Source: Christiangramia sp. OXR-203 (GTDB lineage Bacteria > Bacteroidota > Bacteroidia > Flavobacteriales > Flavobacteriaceae). From it: a stretch of 64,000 bases of DNA. Both the position numbers and the translations under genes were made by a program. The notes under the pieces were generated by a model, which did not search any database, was not told the origin of the DNA, and saw only the letters and a program-made list of their open reading frames with translations. Within the stretch, counting starts at the first letter, position 1, and each line of letters begins with the position of its first letter. The stretch spans positions 2,604,001-2,668,000 of the forward strand of contig NZ_CP139698.1 of the NCBI RefSeq assembly GCF_034372165.1. The letters are read 5' to 3'. Positions 1 through 9,691 of this stretch are shown here, piece by piece.

Positions 1-1016
1 TTTTCTTCCACTACTTTGTGAACAGGTTTTGAAATAGTCCTTTTCTTCGAAAGTATTTCCTCGATAATTTTTGAAAGCTCCAGCACATTTCCGGCTTCAA
101 ATATAAATCCATTCTGTCCATCAACGATAACCTCTGTATTTCCTCCTACCGTAGTGGTAATCACCGGAACGTTGGAAGCCAGGCTTTCCAGGATAGATAA
201 GCTGAAACATTCCATATATGTTGGCTGAAGCATATAAAAGTAATGCTGAAAAAGATCTGGCAGATCTGGTGAACTTCCTTTAAAATTGAAATGCTCTACC
301 AAATTCCTTTTTTTTACCATCTCCTTCAGCTCCTGTTCCATGGGACCTTCACCGAAAATATCGATTTCAATCATGTTTTTAAATTCTGTCGGCAGGATAG
401 CTACGGCATGGATCAGATCCTGTATTCCTTTTGAAGGTCTTAAATGCGAAGCCACAATAAATTTTCCAAAGTTTTCTTCAGCACGTTTTTTATAAACATC
501 TGTATCAATACCATTGTAGATCACTTCAGTTTTAGAACGAAGCCCGTGACCATAATCGTTGAGGATCTGATTTCGGGTATATTTTGAAACTCCGATAAAG
601 CGATCGATATATTTTGAATTAAGACTGCCTTTCAGTTTATTTTTCAATCTCTTATTTAATGGAAAACCGTTTAAGGGTCTTGGGTTATGATCAACAGAAA
701 TGACATATGGCTGCCCATTGTTCTTAACCCCTCTAAAAAACGACGTACACAATTCTACAAAATGAGTCACTACAAAGTCAAATTCCCGCTTTTCTTTTCG
801 CTGAAACTTTAAGAAGCAATTTTCTACTGAAGAGTCTCGGCAAATTTCAATGTCCAGATCTTTATAAAAACTAAATCGCTTACCGCTAGAAAAAAACCAT
901 TTGACGACGCATCCATGCGCTTTACATTTTCGATCATAAGCAACAAAAAACCGGTCCATCCCGCCTATTCGGGAAGGATTCAATTTGTAATTGCATACTA
1001 CCGCCACCTGCTTCAT
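1..1016 (-). CDS. Glycosyltransferase family 4 (3' end cut by window edge)
   Basis: This is a GT-B sugar transferase predicted to add a nucleotide-activated sugar to the growing surface polysaccharide on the cytoplasmic side. About 338 residues are visible from MKQVAVVCNYK; no stop codon lies inside the window. The C-terminal half has the GT4 donor-binding signature: HLRPSKGIQDLI, then IFGEGPMEQEL, then ECFSLSILESLASNVPVI near residue 268, matching the ExFxxxxxE pattern, followed by GGNTEVI. The ATG overlaps the TGA of the upstream gene as ATGA, so the two are probably translationally coupled. Donor and acceptor sugars cannot be read from the sequence. It is the last visible gene of the leftward locus, which continues outside the window. 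Confidence 0.85.
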   Translation of the reverse strand, partial: MKQVAVVCNYKLNPSRIGGMDRFFVAYDRKCKAHGCVVKWFFSSGKRFSFYKDLDIEICRDSSVENCFLKFQRKEKREFDFVVTHFVELCTSFFRGVKNNGQPYVISVDHNPRPLNGFPLNKRLKNKLKGSLNSKYIDRFIGVSKYTRNQILNDYGHGLRSKTEVIYNGIDTDVYKKRAEENFGKFIVASHLRPSKGIQDLIHAVAILPTEFKNMIEIDIFGEGPMEQELKEMVKKRNLVEHFNFKGSSPDLPDLFQHYFYMLQPTYMECFSLSILESLASNVPVITTTVGGNTEVIVDGQNGFIFEAGNVLELSKIIEEILSKKRTISKPVHKVVEE

Positions 1017-2452
1017 ACCAGTGATTTTAAAGCTTCTGCAATTCCTTCACTGGTATTTTCAAGGGGTTTACCAATCTGCAGCTTGATAAGCTCGCGTTGC
1101 ACTGTTAATCTCGCCTCGGGATTTTCCAGACTAAAATTTATCGCTTCGATCAATTCTTCAGCAGTTTTAGCAATTGCTACGGCACCGCTTTCCACCACTC
1201 GTTCGTAATGAGCATATTTCAGAAATCGCTGATCATCATAAAGTCCGTTTTTCGTATTCCCAAATACCGGATTAATGACAGGTTTATCGAAAAGCATAAA
1301 ATCAAGGCTCATGGTAGAACACATATTGATGCCAAGATCTGCATATTCCAGGATCATGCGCAGGTCTTCCAGATCTGTCTTGGTAGGAACACGCTGGGAC
1401 CACAGCTCTGCATGATCCTGCCTGGTTTGTTTCCATTGCGGATAGTTCCATTTTATAAATGAAAATTTCTCCGCTACATATCGAAACCTGTCCGGCTCTT
1501 CCGCAGGAGATGTACGAACCAGAAAGTTTACTGATTTATCTAATTGATTGGTTTGAATAGCTTCCGCAATCGTTTCGATATAAATTGGATCATTGGCGCT
1601 AGTGGAGACATCACCACAACTAAAGCAAATGGTGCTTAGATCTTGATCTAAATCAAAGCGCGTGGCAAACTCTTCTTTCGAACTGCTGTATTGATTCATC
1701 ACATAAGGTTCAAATTGTGGCGTTCCTACGATACTGATCTGCTCTTTGGAAACTTTCTTATAAAACTGAAGGAGTTCACTTCTCATTAGATCGCTCCAGA
1801 CAAGATAATGATCAAAATCGCCAGCCATTCTGCCTTTTGAAGCCAGGTTATCCCAGCTAAAAATAAAACTACAGGTTTTAATCTCCTTTTTTTCTGCTGC
1901 AAAGATCAAGGGTGCAATATAAGGCGGGCGCTGATGGGTGAAAAACAATACAGATGGATTTAGCTCCAAGAGAGCTTGTTCAAATATTTTGACTTTCTCC
2001 GATTTTGCAAAGCTCTTTTGCTGAAGCCGGTAATATTTCCCGATCCATTTTTCAGAATGTAATTTTACGGTTACCTTGTAAATTAGCCTGGTAAGTTTCG
2101 CTCTTCTGGAAGAACCACCGTTGTAATTGGTCTTCAAATTATCCTGAATCCCGAAATTGCCAGCGGCATTGTTACGAAGATGGGCGATTTCCTTGGCTTT
2201 TCTAAAGAACCAGGTTGTCCCTTTTTCCTGGGTAGTGGGAAGTTCAAATACGATGATTTCAGAAGAAATAACATCCTTGTAGGTCGCTTTTGGAAGCGCA
2301 GAAAAGATTACTACTCTTGCAAACTTTTGCATTGCTTGTTCCAGAAAATCGCTGAGTATAAAATTTCGAAATCCTACCCCGTCAGTGATCACCAGGCCAA
2401 GGGTTTGCTGACAAGTTTTTGAATTTCCTTTATGGGTGGTATTTGCAGACAT
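1013..2452 (-). CDS. GT-B-like protein of unknown role, downstream of neuC
   Basis: This 479-residue soluble protein is not confidently assigned. Its C-terminal part (ADLGINMCSTMSLDFMLFD followed by KPVINPVFG, about residues 390-415) resembles the donor-binding end of GT-B enzymes of the CDP-glycerol or capsule-transferase type, where a Ser/Thr-rich turn is followed by a phrase of the form 'D-KPVI'. The middle carries SWDNLASKGRM and VGTPQFEPY, also seen in such proteins. No signal peptide or membrane segment is visible. It begins 3 bp after the neuC stop and overlaps the next GT4 gene by 4 bp. Its place beside neuABC makes it a candidate for the transferase that uses the CMP-nonulosonate. 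That is inference from position only; a UDP-sugar transferase is equally possible. Confidence 0.6.
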   Translation of the reverse strand: MSANTTHKGNSKTCQQTLGLVITDGVGFRNFILSDFLEQAMQKFARVVIFSALPKATYKDVISSEIIVFELPTTQEKGTTWFFRKAKEIAHLRNNAAGNFGIQDNLKTNYNGGSSRRAKLTRLIYKVTVKLHSEKWIGKYYRLQQKSFAKSEKVKIFEQALLELNPSVLFFTHQRPPYIAPLIFAAEKKEIKTCSFIFSWDNLASKGRMAGDFDHYLVWSDLMRSELLQFYKKVSKEQISIVGTPQFEPYVMNQYSSSKEEFATRFDLDQDLSTICFSCGDVSTSANDPIYIETIAEAIQTNQLDKSVNFLVRTSPAEEPDRFRYVAEKFSFIKWNYPQWKQTRQDHAELWSQRVPTKTDLEDLRMILEYADLGINMCSTMSLDFMLFDKPVINPVFGNTKNGLYDDQRFLKYAHYERVVESGAVAIAKTAEELIEAINFSLENPEARLTVQRELIKLQIGKPLENTSEGIAEALKSLV

Positions 2453-2455
2453 TCG

Positions 2456-3580
2456 CTAGATTTCCTTGAATTGTTTCTGATGATTTAAATCCCATATCTG
2501 CTTACTTTTTAAGGTATTCAGAAATAATACAGCGCTATCTCCTTTACCGAACTCTATCGAAGCATCAAACGCTACACTTTTAGTGGCAGATGATATAGCC
2601 TTCAGAATTTCTTTTTTACTATAATCTATATTGATTATTTCAGAATTTTTGCTTCGGTTATTTTGCCTGCTCCCAAGATTGATCGCAGGAATATTATAAA
2701 ATGGAGCTTCTCTTACACCTGCACTGCTATTACCTATGATGAATTCACAATTTTTAAGTAAGCTTAGAAAATATTCGAATCTAAGGGAAGGAATTATCCT
2801 GAAGCGATGATCTGGTTTGAGTATACGATTATATTGGGAAATGATCTTGGAACTTCCAAGATCATTGTTAGGATAAATTACGACAAAGTTTTTATCGCTC
2901 TCCTGAAGAGTATCCATTAGCACATCTAGTTGATTTTGTAGTTCCTCAATTTCAGTAGTAACCGGATGGAATAGTAGTATGGCATATTCACCAAATTCAA
3001 TTTCATAATAATCTTTTACGGTTTGAATATCTGGTAGTTTTTCCGAAGCCATTACATCAATATCCGGCGAACCTATCTCAAAAATCGATTCCTCAATTTC
3101 GCCCATTTGAATGAGACGATTTCCGGCTTCCTGATTAGCCACAAAATGGATATGGCATAATTTGGATACGCTGTGTCGCAACAGTTCATCTATGGTACCA
3201 GAGATCTCACCACCCTCAATGTGTGCAACCAGGATATTATTTAAAGAGCCTACAATTGCCCCGGCTAAAGTCTCTATGCGATCTCCATGTACTACGATCA
3301 AATCTGGATGAATCTGGGTGGCGTATTGTGAAAGACCCTCGATGGTTTTTGCCAGGCTGAGATCCATCGTCGTTTCTTTCGTTTGATTCTGAAATGTATG
3401 AATATTGGAAAAGTTACAGCGTTCTATTTCCAGAAGTGTTAACCCATACTCGTACTGCATATGCATTCCAGTTACAAACAGGAATACTTCAAATCCTGGT
3501 TCCTGTTCGAGGATCTGGATTAGTGGTTTTACTTTACCAAAATCAGCTCTGGTCCCGGTAAGAAATAGCACTTTTTTCAT
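2456..3580 (-). CDS. neuC: UDP-GlcNAc 2-epimerase (hydrolysing), NeuC/LegG type
   Basis: NeuC-type enzymes hydrolyse and epimerise a UDP-HexNAc, releasing ManNAc or its bacillosamine-derived analogue, the first committed step of nonulosonate synthesis. The product is 374 residues, the usual length. Family motifs visible are GTRADFGKVKPL near residue 8, VHGDRIETLAGA near 105, HIEGGEISGTIDE near 120 and GNSSAGVREAP near 285. The chosen ATG (MKKVLFLTGTRADFG) lies 1 bp after the neuB stop; an in-frame upstream extension to 3634 would run into neuB and has no homologous look. neuA, neuB and neuC are consecutive. Whether the substrate is UDP-GlcNAc (Neu5Ac route) or the diacetyl-bacillosamine nucleotide (legionaminate route) cannot be decided here. 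Confidence 0.9.
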   Translation of the reverse strand: MKKVLFLTGTRADFGKVKPLIQILEQEPGFEVFLFVTGMHMQYEYGLTLLEIERCNFSNIHTFQNQTKETTMDLSLAKTIEGLSQYATQIHPDLIVVHGDRIETLAGAIVGSLNNILVAHIEGGEISGTIDELLRHSVSKLCHIHFVANQEAGNRLIQMGEIEESIFEIGSPDIDVMASEKLPDIQTVKDYYEIEFGEYAILLFHPVTTEIEELQNQLDVLMDTLQESDKNFVVIYPNNDLGSSKIISQYNRILKPDHRFRIIPSLRFEYFLSLLKNCEFIIGNSSAGVREAPFYNIPAINLGSRQNNRSKNSEIINIDYSKKEILKAISSATKSVAFDASIEFGKGDSAVLFLNTLKSKQIWDLNHQKQFKEI

Positions 3581-3581
3581 T

Positions 3582-4640
3582 TTAAAACTTTGGTTTAAAA
3601 TCGATAATATCATCAGGTTGTAGCTGGCGATCATTGCTAATATTTCTCGAAGCTTTTTTTCCTATAACTTCGTTGAAAGCAGAGGCGGCAATCCCCCCTT
3701 TTCCCGGTCTTTTTACCCAGATATTATCTTTGGTGAAAATTTCGCCTTCTTTTACAGGCTGGATAGTACAAATGGAAGCAAAAGCAAAATCTATGGTTAC
3801 CTGTTCTTCTTCAGCAGCTTTTTTGGTTCCACCTCTCATCAGAGCGATTTCTGAACTATCAATAATTAAACGTCTACAAGCTTCTTCATCCATACTACAG
3901 GCGATATCGGGACCGGTTCGATGCATATGATCGGTAAAATGTCGTTCAAGGATCGATGCTCCTAAAGCAACTGCTGCCAGACAGGAATTATTATTCAGCG
4001 TATGATCAGAAAGGCCGAAAACCTTTTTAGGAAATGCTGCGCTTAATTGCTGCATAGCTCCAAGTCTTACCAAATGTGGTGGAGTTGGATATAGGTTGGT
4101 GGTATGAAGCAAGGCCACAGGAACCTTGGCCTTATCAAAAATAGCAACGGCCCTTTTAATAGCTTCGATATTATTCATACCGGTGCTTAAAATAACAGGT
4201 TTACCGAAGTTAGCGATATGTTCCAAAAGAGGATAGTTATTGCATTCACCACTGCCAATTTTAAAGGCCGGAACCTCAAAATTTTGTAATCTGTTAGCTG
4301 CAGCTCTTGAAAATGGAGTACTTATAAAGATCATCCCTTGCTTTTCCACATAATTTTTAAGCTCAAGTTCATCTTCTTCATTTAATGCACAACGCTTCAT
4401 GATCTCGTAGATGGAAATATCGGCATTTCCCGGAATAACTTCACGGGCTTCACTACTCATTTCATCTTCCACAATATGAGTTTGGTGCTTGATCATTTCT
4501 ACACCAGCCCTCCTGGCCGCATCTACCATTTCCTTGGCAACTTTGAGAGAACCCTCGTGATTGATCCCTATTTCTGCAATAACCAAAGGCGGAAAATCCT
4601 GGCCAATTTTACGACCTGCAATTTCAATTAAAGGATTCAT
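3582..4640 (-). CDS. neuB: N-acetylneuraminate synthase family protein (NeuB/LegI)
   Basis: NeuB condenses phosphoenolpyruvate with a six-carbon amino sugar to make a nine-carbon nonulosonic acid in the cytoplasm. The 352-residue product has the TIM-barrel start [13 protein letters not shown] (about 20-32), [42 protein letters not shown] and GLSDHT. It ends with a SAF/antifreeze-like domain (about 285-350, including [11 protein letters not shown]). Length and domain order match the family. The start codon overlaps the neuA stop as ATGA, and neuC follows after 1 bp, so the three genes form a tight unit. Product identity (Neu5Ac, legionaminic acid or a relative) is not fixed by the sequence. 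Confidence 0.93.
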   Translation of the reverse strand: MNPLIEIAGRKIGQDFPPLVIAEIGINHEGSLKVAKEMVDAARRAGVEMIKHQTHIVEDEMSSEAREVIPGNADISIYEIMKRCALNEEDELELKNYVEKQGMIFISTPFSRAAANRLQNFEVPAFKIGSGECNNYPLLEHIANFGKPVILSTGMNNIEAIKRAVAIFDKAKVPVALLHTTNLYPTPPHLVRLGAMQQLSAAFPKKVFGLSDHTLNNNSCLAAVALGASILERHFTDHMHRTGPDIACSMDEEACRRLIIDSSEIALMRGGTKKAAEEEQVTIDFAFASICTIQPVKEGEIFTKDNIWVKRPGKGGIAASAFNEVIGKKASRNISNDRQLQPDDIIDFKPKF

Positions 4641-5305
4641 TGATTATCTATTCTGTTGATTAAAAATTCAGCATAGTCGAAATCTACCTGTTCATCTATG
4701 TCTACCTCTGCGAATGGGTGATCTACAATGTAAGGAAAACTGTTTTCATCCATTAATTTTCCATTCTTTATCATATCAGCTTTGGCAATATAAAGAAGTC
4801 CGTTTTCATAATAAAGCGGTTCCAGCTCTTGACTTCTTTGACCAAAGGTATAATTGAATGGCTTAAAATTATCGTTTTCAATTTTGCCGAATTTTCTATG
4901 ATTTCTACTTACAGTAAAAAGACTTTCAGAGTTTGTATCCAATATAGTTTTCCAGCAATCAATTAAAAGATTTTTCGGCCTTAAAGGATTTGTTGGTTGC
5001 AGCAGAATAACACAATCATATTTTTCTTTTATATTTTCCAGAACATGAATTAAAACCTCCAGAGTCGAAGTGGTATCTTTTCCAAGGTTAACAGGACGTT
5101 CTATAACTCTAAGATTCTCGTTTTTTGCTATATCAATGATTATGGAATCATCTGTACTAATAATTATCTCATCGATAATTTCTGAATTAATCCTGGCATA
5201 ATTAACACTGTGCCAAAACAAGGGTAAACCTCCCAGCTCCTTGTAATTTTTACCCGGTAGTCTTCTGGAGTATTTTCGTGCAGGAATGATTGCGAGTGTT
5301 TTCAA
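4637..5305 (-). CDS. neuA: Acylneuraminate cytidylyltransferase (CMP-nonulosonate synthetase)
   Basis: NeuA activates the nonulosonic acid with CTP to give the CMP-sugar donor. The 222-residue protein is a single nucleotidyltransferase domain. It opens with [15 protein letters not shown], followed by [16 protein letters not shown] (the usual LLQPTSPLR motif, about residue 97) and [11 protein letters not shown] near the C-terminus. The first loop is unusual: the typical PARGGSK is replaced by [13 protein letters not shown], closer in form to the KdsB-type loop. The start is TTG, the only plausible one, 7 bp after the preceding glycosyltransferase stop. The downstream overlap with neuB is 4 bp. 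KdsB-like activity is a weaker alternative, disfavoured by the adjacent neuB and neuC. Confidence 0.88.
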   Translation of the reverse strand: MKTLAIIPARKYSRRLPGKNYKELGGLPLFWHSVNYARINSEIIDEIIISTDDSIIIDIAKNENLRVIERPVNLGKDTTSTLEVLIHVLENIKEKYDCVILLQPTNPLRPKNLLIDCWKTILDTNSESLFTVSRNHRKFGKIENDNFKPFNYTFGQRSQELEPLYYENGLLYIAKADMIKNGKLMDENSFPYIVDHPFAEVDIDEQVDFDYAEFLINRIDNQ

Positions 5306-5312
5306 AATTATT

Positions 5313-6209
5313 TTAATTATTTGGCGACCAGTAAATTTGAGTGTTCGATAAGCCTTTCCATTTTCTAAACTCTTTTTGAGTTAATTGATTCCTTTCCTTC
5401 AAAATGTTATCTAAGTTTAATAATATTCCGATCATTGATTTAAATAGACTTATCAAAACCTTCGAGTCTCTTTGAATCCAGGCTTTTTCAAACTGTTTAA
5501 CAATCGAATAAAATATCAGTCTAGCTGCATTTTTGGTAGGATAGAAAAGTAAAATATTAAACCAGTCAGCTTTTAATGCGTTGCTTCGCCGTCTGTAAAA
5601 ATCCTTGTCTTTTTGTCTCTTGATATTATCTACCCGATGGTTAATTAAAATTTCTGGCACGTAATGTATTTCCCAGTCCTTCTTCAAAAGCTGAAATGAT
5701 GCAAAATTTTCTTCGCCGTAGAATTTAAACCATTCCGGATAACTTGGAATTCCACGCCAGGCATCCATACGCCAAATATGACCGCAGCCAACAAAACTTT
5801 TTACTCTTTTAGAATTCTCAGAATGATTAAAATTTGAAGGCAAACTTCTACCCCAAAAAATCCTGAAGGCGATTACTCCACATGAAGGATGCTTTTCAAA
5901 ATACTCTTTACATTTCTTTAAAGGCTTTTCGCTTATTAGACTGGCATCATCGTCCAGGCTCATTGCAAATTTTGTCCGGACTTTAGACATCAATAGATTC
6001 CTGTTGAATAAATACCCCATTCGTTTTGAGTTTTGAAAAACCCTGATCTTCGGAAAATTATTTTTTAAATAATTGAAAGTTCCATCGCTTGAATTATCGT
6101 CACAAACCAGGATTTCTACATCTTCCCCAATTTTTTTATCAATAGAAGATAATGTAACTTTTAATTCCGAGATGCGATTTCTGGTACTAATTAGAATTGA
6201 GCAGTCCAT
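5313..6209 (-). CDS. Glycosyltransferase family 2
   Basis: This is a predicted inverting GT-A transferase of the polysaccharide locus, 298 residues long. It opens with CSILISTRNRISEL and has VLVCDDNSSD-like residues (ILVCDDNSSDGTF, about 34-46). The metal-binding acidic run MSLDDDASL is near residue 94. A GW-type loop, FVGCGHIWRMDAWRGI, is near 140, and YGEENFASFQLLKKDWEI carries the ED-type catalytic region. The chosen ATG shares one base with the upstream stop (TGATG); a TTG three bases earlier is possible. Sugar specificity cannot be inferred. Confidence 0.85.
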   Translation of the reverse strand: MDCSILISTRNRISELKVTLSSIDKKIGEDVEILVCDDNSSDGTFNYLKNNFPKIRVFQNSKRMGYLFNRNLLMSKVRTKFAMSLDDDASLISEKPLKKCKEYFEKHPSCGVIAFRIFWGRSLPSNFNHSENSKRVKSFVGCGHIWRMDAWRGIPSYPEWFKFYGEENFASFQLLKKDWEIHYVPEILINHRVDNIKRQKDKDFYRRRSNALKADWFNILLFYPTKNAARLIFYSIVKQFEKAWIQRDSKVLISLFKSMIGILLNLDNILKERNQLTQKEFRKWKGLSNTQIYWSPNN

Positions 6210-7441
6210 CAAATACAGCTTTCCATTATACTTTTCAAATTTTCTTTAGATAGATAAAACTCAAGATCTCGTCTTTGCATTTTGCATTTATTGACAGTCC
6301 ATTGATAGTATAATTCTTCCAAAATCATTGTAAGTCGTTCTAAGTCATCTACCTCCACCGAAAACGCATAATTTTCTCCTAACAATCTCCTACATTCACT
6401 TTTTTTTGGTCCGATGTGAAGAATCGGCCTTTCAGCATTGACGCAATGTGGGAACTTACCAGGGAGAAATGGACTCAAATTTCCTTCAAATTCTAAAATC
6501 ACGTTTACACTTGCAGCATTTTGCATGGCAAGGGCATTTGCATAAGGTAAGTTAGGATAAAGTTCTAAGGATGGAATTTCATTTTGGTATTCCACTATAG
6601 TTGACTTGTGATATGAATTATTTCCAATAAAAACTAGTTTGCTCTTCTTCGCGGCATCTGGATTTTTTCGCAAAAATTTTGAATATGCGACAAGTAGTGA
6701 CTCCGGGGACCTTTGTTTCATAAGTGTCCCTGCGTGAAGAATAATAAATCGATTTTGAAAATATGATGGTACTTTACCTATTAAATTTTGCTGCTGTAAT
6801 TGATGAGGAATAATCACTCTTTTATTCCTAAATGAATGAAAATGCTCTTCCATCCATTCCGCCAGATATAAAGAAGGATAAGCAGCCCATCTGCATTTTT
6901 CAGACACATTTTTGAAGAATCGAATTTTCTGCTCAAAACCGGGTTCAGACCATTTATAAGGTTCAGGATAGTAATGAAATGGATAAGGATCATGAATATA
7001 GGCCATCCAATTGTGATGAAACTCGGGCAAGTTCAGTAGGGCGTAATGAGGACGAAAACTTGCGCCTTTACTAAGGGTCAGTACCATATCATAATCACTA
7101 GGGTCGATCCTGTCTAATTCTCTTTCAATGCTTTTAGCATCATTGAAAAAAGTAAAACTAAAGCCAAATTTCGGTTCGAGTTGTTTTGCCAGGTTCCAGC
7201 CAAACCAATGTTGAATCTTTCGTTGAAACCTACTAAGAAAAAAAATTAAAGAACTTCTGTTTTCCGGTATGCTACGACACTCTAACCCGTCAAGCTGAAT
7301 GTCTATTCTGGTATAATGCAATATAAATAGCTCACATCCCGCATGGTTTAAACTACGAATTAGAGCCACATTAGCTTTGGAACCACTACTGTCATCAATA
7401 TTGATAGATTCAGCTATTACCAGAATGCGTTTAGAAGGCAA
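6209..7441 (-). CDS. Putative GT-B glycosyltransferase
   Basis: This 410-residue protein has the layout of a two-domain GT-B transferase. The N-terminal half is a Rossmann-like start (RILVIAESINIDDSSGSKAN). The later segment FIILHAGTLMKQRSPESLL resembles the start of the donor-binding domain, followed by LVFIGNNSYH and a late CVNAERPILHIGPK. The classical GT4 E-x7-E motif is not obvious, so the family assignment is tentative. Translation must begin at TTG (7441), since no ATG occurs near the conserved start. It follows a 119-bp gap, the only sizeable one inside this part of the locus, and its stop overlaps the next gene. Confidence 0.7.
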   Translation of the reverse strand: MPSKRILVIAESINIDDSSGSKANVALIRSLNHAGCELFILHYTRIDIQLDGLECRSIPENRSSLIFFLSRFQRKIQHWFGWNLAKQLEPKFGFSFTFFNDAKSIERELDRIDPSDYDMVLTLSKGASFRPHYALLNLPEFHHNWMAYIHDPYPFHYYPEPYKWSEPGFEQKIRFFKNVSEKCRWAAYPSLYLAEWMEEHFHSFRNKRVIIPHQLQQQNLIGKVPSYFQNRFIILHAGTLMKQRSPESLLVAYSKFLRKNPDAAKKSKLVFIGNNSYHKSTIVEYQNEIPSLELYPNLPYANALAMQNAASVNVILEFEGNLSPFLPGKFPHCVNAERPILHIGPKKSECRRLLGENYAFSVEVDDLERLTMILEELYYQWTVNKCKMQRRDLEFYLSKENLKSIMESCI

Positions 7442-7456
7442 AAGTTCAAATTTTGG

Positions 7457-7486
7457 TAAAGCTATTAAATTTTAAAAGAAGAGAAT
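7457..7486 (-). promoter_or_regulatory. Weak candidate internal promoter in the wecB/GT gap
   Basis: On the minus strand the 119-bp gap holds TAGCTTTA at 7457-7464, a near match to the Bacteroidota -7 box TAnnTTTG. ATTC lies 18 nt upstream, a poor -33 box. It would start transcription about 9 nt before the TTG of the downstream gene. The evidence is only positional and two mismatches are needed. Confidence 0.3.
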
Positions 7487-7560
7487 GCTTTTAAGACCAG
7501 ATATCAGTGATATAAGCGATTATATTATGATTCTCTTGAAATTATCGCGCTTGCCAAGCT

Positions 7561-8679
7561 TCAGAGCCACTTATTTTTCTCAAAAAAATCTACGATACGC
7601 ATAGCTGCTCGCCCATCCCCAAAAGGATTCGGAGTATTTTTAAAACCCGCAGTGTTTTGCAGAAGCTTCATGGCAACTTGAAGAATTTTCATCGAATCAG
7701 ACCCGGTAAGCATAGAGAAACCAGCTTCCACAGCTTCGTGCCTTTCTGTAAACTCACGAGTTACGATTACCGGTTTTTTAAAAGCAGGAGCCTCTTCCTG
7801 GATTCCGCCGGAATCACTGATCACCAAGTCACAACGTTTTAAAAGTGCCAGCATCTGGTCATATTTAACCGGAGGTAATAGTTTTATATTTTTATATCCA
7901 CGTAGCCTTTGTTCTACCACGATTTTAATATTCGGATTCAAATGTACCGGAAATACAATAAGCAGATTCTGGTCTCGAGCAAGTTCAACCAGAGCATGAC
8001 ATAGCTCCTGCATTCCCTTACCAAAATTCTCACGACGATGTCCGGTTACAAGGATCATCTTCCTGAATTTTTCCAGATTAAATCCAAATTCACTTAAAAA
8101 ATCAAAATTCTGGATTTTCTTTTCTATCAGTTTCAATGCGTCCACCACCGTATTCCCAGACTCACAAATCGAACCTTGATCAATTCCTTCAGAAACCAGG
8201 TTTTTTGTTGCCTTTGATGTAGGCGTAAAATGATAATTTGCCAACCTGGTGATAAGTTGCCGGTTGATCTCTTCTGGGAAAGGTGAATATCGCTGGTATG
8301 TTCTCAACCCAGCTTCGATATGTGCTACTTTAATTTTACGATGAAAAGCCGCTTGTGCTACAATCGTCGCAGTAGTAGTATCTCCCTGGACCATCACCAA
8401 ATCTGGTTCTACGTTATCAAATATTTTATCAATTTCACTAAAAATTTTTCCACTTAGGGTATTAAGACTTTGATCCGGTTCCATCAATTGCAAGTCAAAA
8501 TCCGGTTGTAAAGAAAAAGTCTCCAGCATCTGGTCCATCATCTCTCGGTGCTGGCCGGTAACACAAATGAGCACATTCATTTTCCTTTTTTTCATTTCCA
8601 GGATTACGGATGCCATTTTTATAGCTTCCGGTCTTGTGCCAAAAAAGAAAAGATACTTTTGTTTAGTAGTTCTCTGCAT
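7561..8679 (-). CDS. wecB: UDP-N-acetylglucosamine 2-epimerase (non-hydrolysing)
   Basis: WecB interconverts UDP-GlcNAc and UDP-ManNAc, supplying ManNAc-type residues for surface glycans. The 372-residue length is typical. Motifs are FFGTRPEAIKMASV (about 12-25), VQGDTTTATIVAQAAF (about 95-110), HIEAGLRTYQRYSPFPEE (about 120-137), VTGHRRENFGKG (about 211) and SDSGGIQEEAP (about 289), all in family order. It overlaps the upstream glycosyltransferase by 17 bp. It is distinct from the hydrolysing neuC product in the same locus. No UDP-ManNAc dehydrogenase (WecC) is in the window, so UDP-ManNAc may be used directly or the dehydrogenase lies elsewhere. Confidence 0.93.
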   Translation of the reverse strand: MQRTTKQKYLFFFGTRPEAIKMASVILEMKKRKMNVLICVTGQHREMMDQMLETFSLQPDFDLQLMEPDQSLNTLSGKIFSEIDKIFDNVEPDLVMVQGDTTTATIVAQAAFHRKIKVAHIEAGLRTYQRYSPFPEEINRQLITRLANYHFTPTSKATKNLVSEGIDQGSICESGNTVVDALKLIEKKIQNFDFLSEFGFNLEKFRKMILVTGHRRENFGKGMQELCHALVELARDQNLLIVFPVHLNPNIKIVVEQRLRGYKNIKLLPPVKYDQMLALLKRCDLVISDSGGIQEEAPAFKKPVIVTREFTERHEAVEAGFSMLTGSDSMKILQVAMKLLQNTAGFKNTPNPFGDGRAAMRIVDFFEKNKWL

Positions 8680-9691
8680 TTTCCAGTCCTATTGTCTTAA
8701 AATAATGCTTTTTCAAAAGTTTATGAAGTAGAATTTTTCTTAAAAGTTTACCTATATAAATTTTGATTTTACTGGCTGGTCGCATCGGACTAAGACTAAA
8801 ATTTTTGATATAAGGATTGGAATTTTTATCATCGAGCTTTTTAAATTCCTCCTGCATCCAATCTTCTAACGTATTCCCTAGATGGTAAGCGAAATTAGAA
8901 ATAGTAGATAATCTTAGAAAGCCAAGGTCTTCATTCGGTTTATCTATAAATTTACTTTCTACGCCTCCCATAATTTTTAAAAAAGCTGGCTCTGTAGTGC
9001 CTTTATCAAATACTTCTCTCCTAATAGTTGCAACAAAGTGGCCAGCTCCCATCACTGCCTTTGATTTTTTGTTTTCAAGAATCATGTATTTTTGAAGGTG
9101 CTGTTGATTATAAAGTTTCACATCATCTCCTAAGCTATCTTCAAAACGCTGCATAGCTTCCGGTTGCTTGACATTATGAAATTTCAATTCGGCATTACCC
9201 AAAAACCCTTGAAAAAAATTATTGGCTGTGTAATATTTATATAGAACACTATTTGGAACAGGACTTACAGTTCCTGCATTCGGAAAATCGATAAAAATCT
9301 GTTCAATATTCTCTTGCCAATTATGCTTAAAAAATACATCAGAATCAGAAATCGTAATCAAAGGCTCCAGATTACCTTTAACTGCAGCGAGAATACCATT
9401 TATTTTACCCAGGTTTTGTTTTGAATGAAATACCTGATCTACAACATCATATTTCAAAAAAATTTCGTCAATGTATTTCTTAACATCAGGATGAGAGTTA
9501 TTATTGTAAATGGTAATTCTTGTTTTTGTGTGGATGGTTTTAATTAATGATTCCAAATTAAGTCTAAAAATTTTTAAACCATCCTTGAAATAATCATCCA
9601 GTTCTGGAATAAATACTGGAACCACCACACGATGATATATCTCCGTATGCAACTCTTTTTTAAATTTTTCGGGATTAGTCCCTACCCTCAT
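8663..9691 (-). CDS. GT-A fold glycosyltransferase (family 2-like)
   Basis: This predicted transferase of 342 residues has a GT2-like core: VVVPVFIPELDDYFKDGL (about 22-39), ITIYNNNSH, then NLGKINGILAAVKG and the metal-binding ISDSDVFFKHNW near residue 115. A late GAGHFVATIRREVF followed by MGGVESKFIDKPNEDLGFLRL gives the acceptor-side acidic motif. The C-terminal ~50 residues are basic (KLLRKILLHKLLKKHY), perhaps membrane-associated. It overlaps both neighbours by 17 bp (SDR upstream, wecB downstream), indicating one polycistron. Substrate unknown. Confidence 0.75.
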   Translation of the reverse strand: MRVGTNPEKFKKELHTEIYHRVVVPVFIPELDDYFKDGLKIFRLNLESLIKTIHTKTRITIYNNNSHPDVKKYIDEIFLKYDVVDQVFHSKQNLGKINGILAAVKGNLEPLITISDSDVFFKHNWQENIEQIFIDFPNAGTVSPVPNSVLYKYYTANNFFQGFLGNAELKFHNVKQPEAMQRFEDSLGDDVKLYNQQHLQKYMILENKKSKAVMGAGHFVATIRREVFDKGTTEPAFLKIMGGVESKFIDKPNEDLGFLRLSTISNFAYHLGNTLEDWMQEEFKKLDDKNSNPYIKNFSLSPMRPASKIKIYIGKLLRKILLHKLLKKHYFKTIGLENAENY

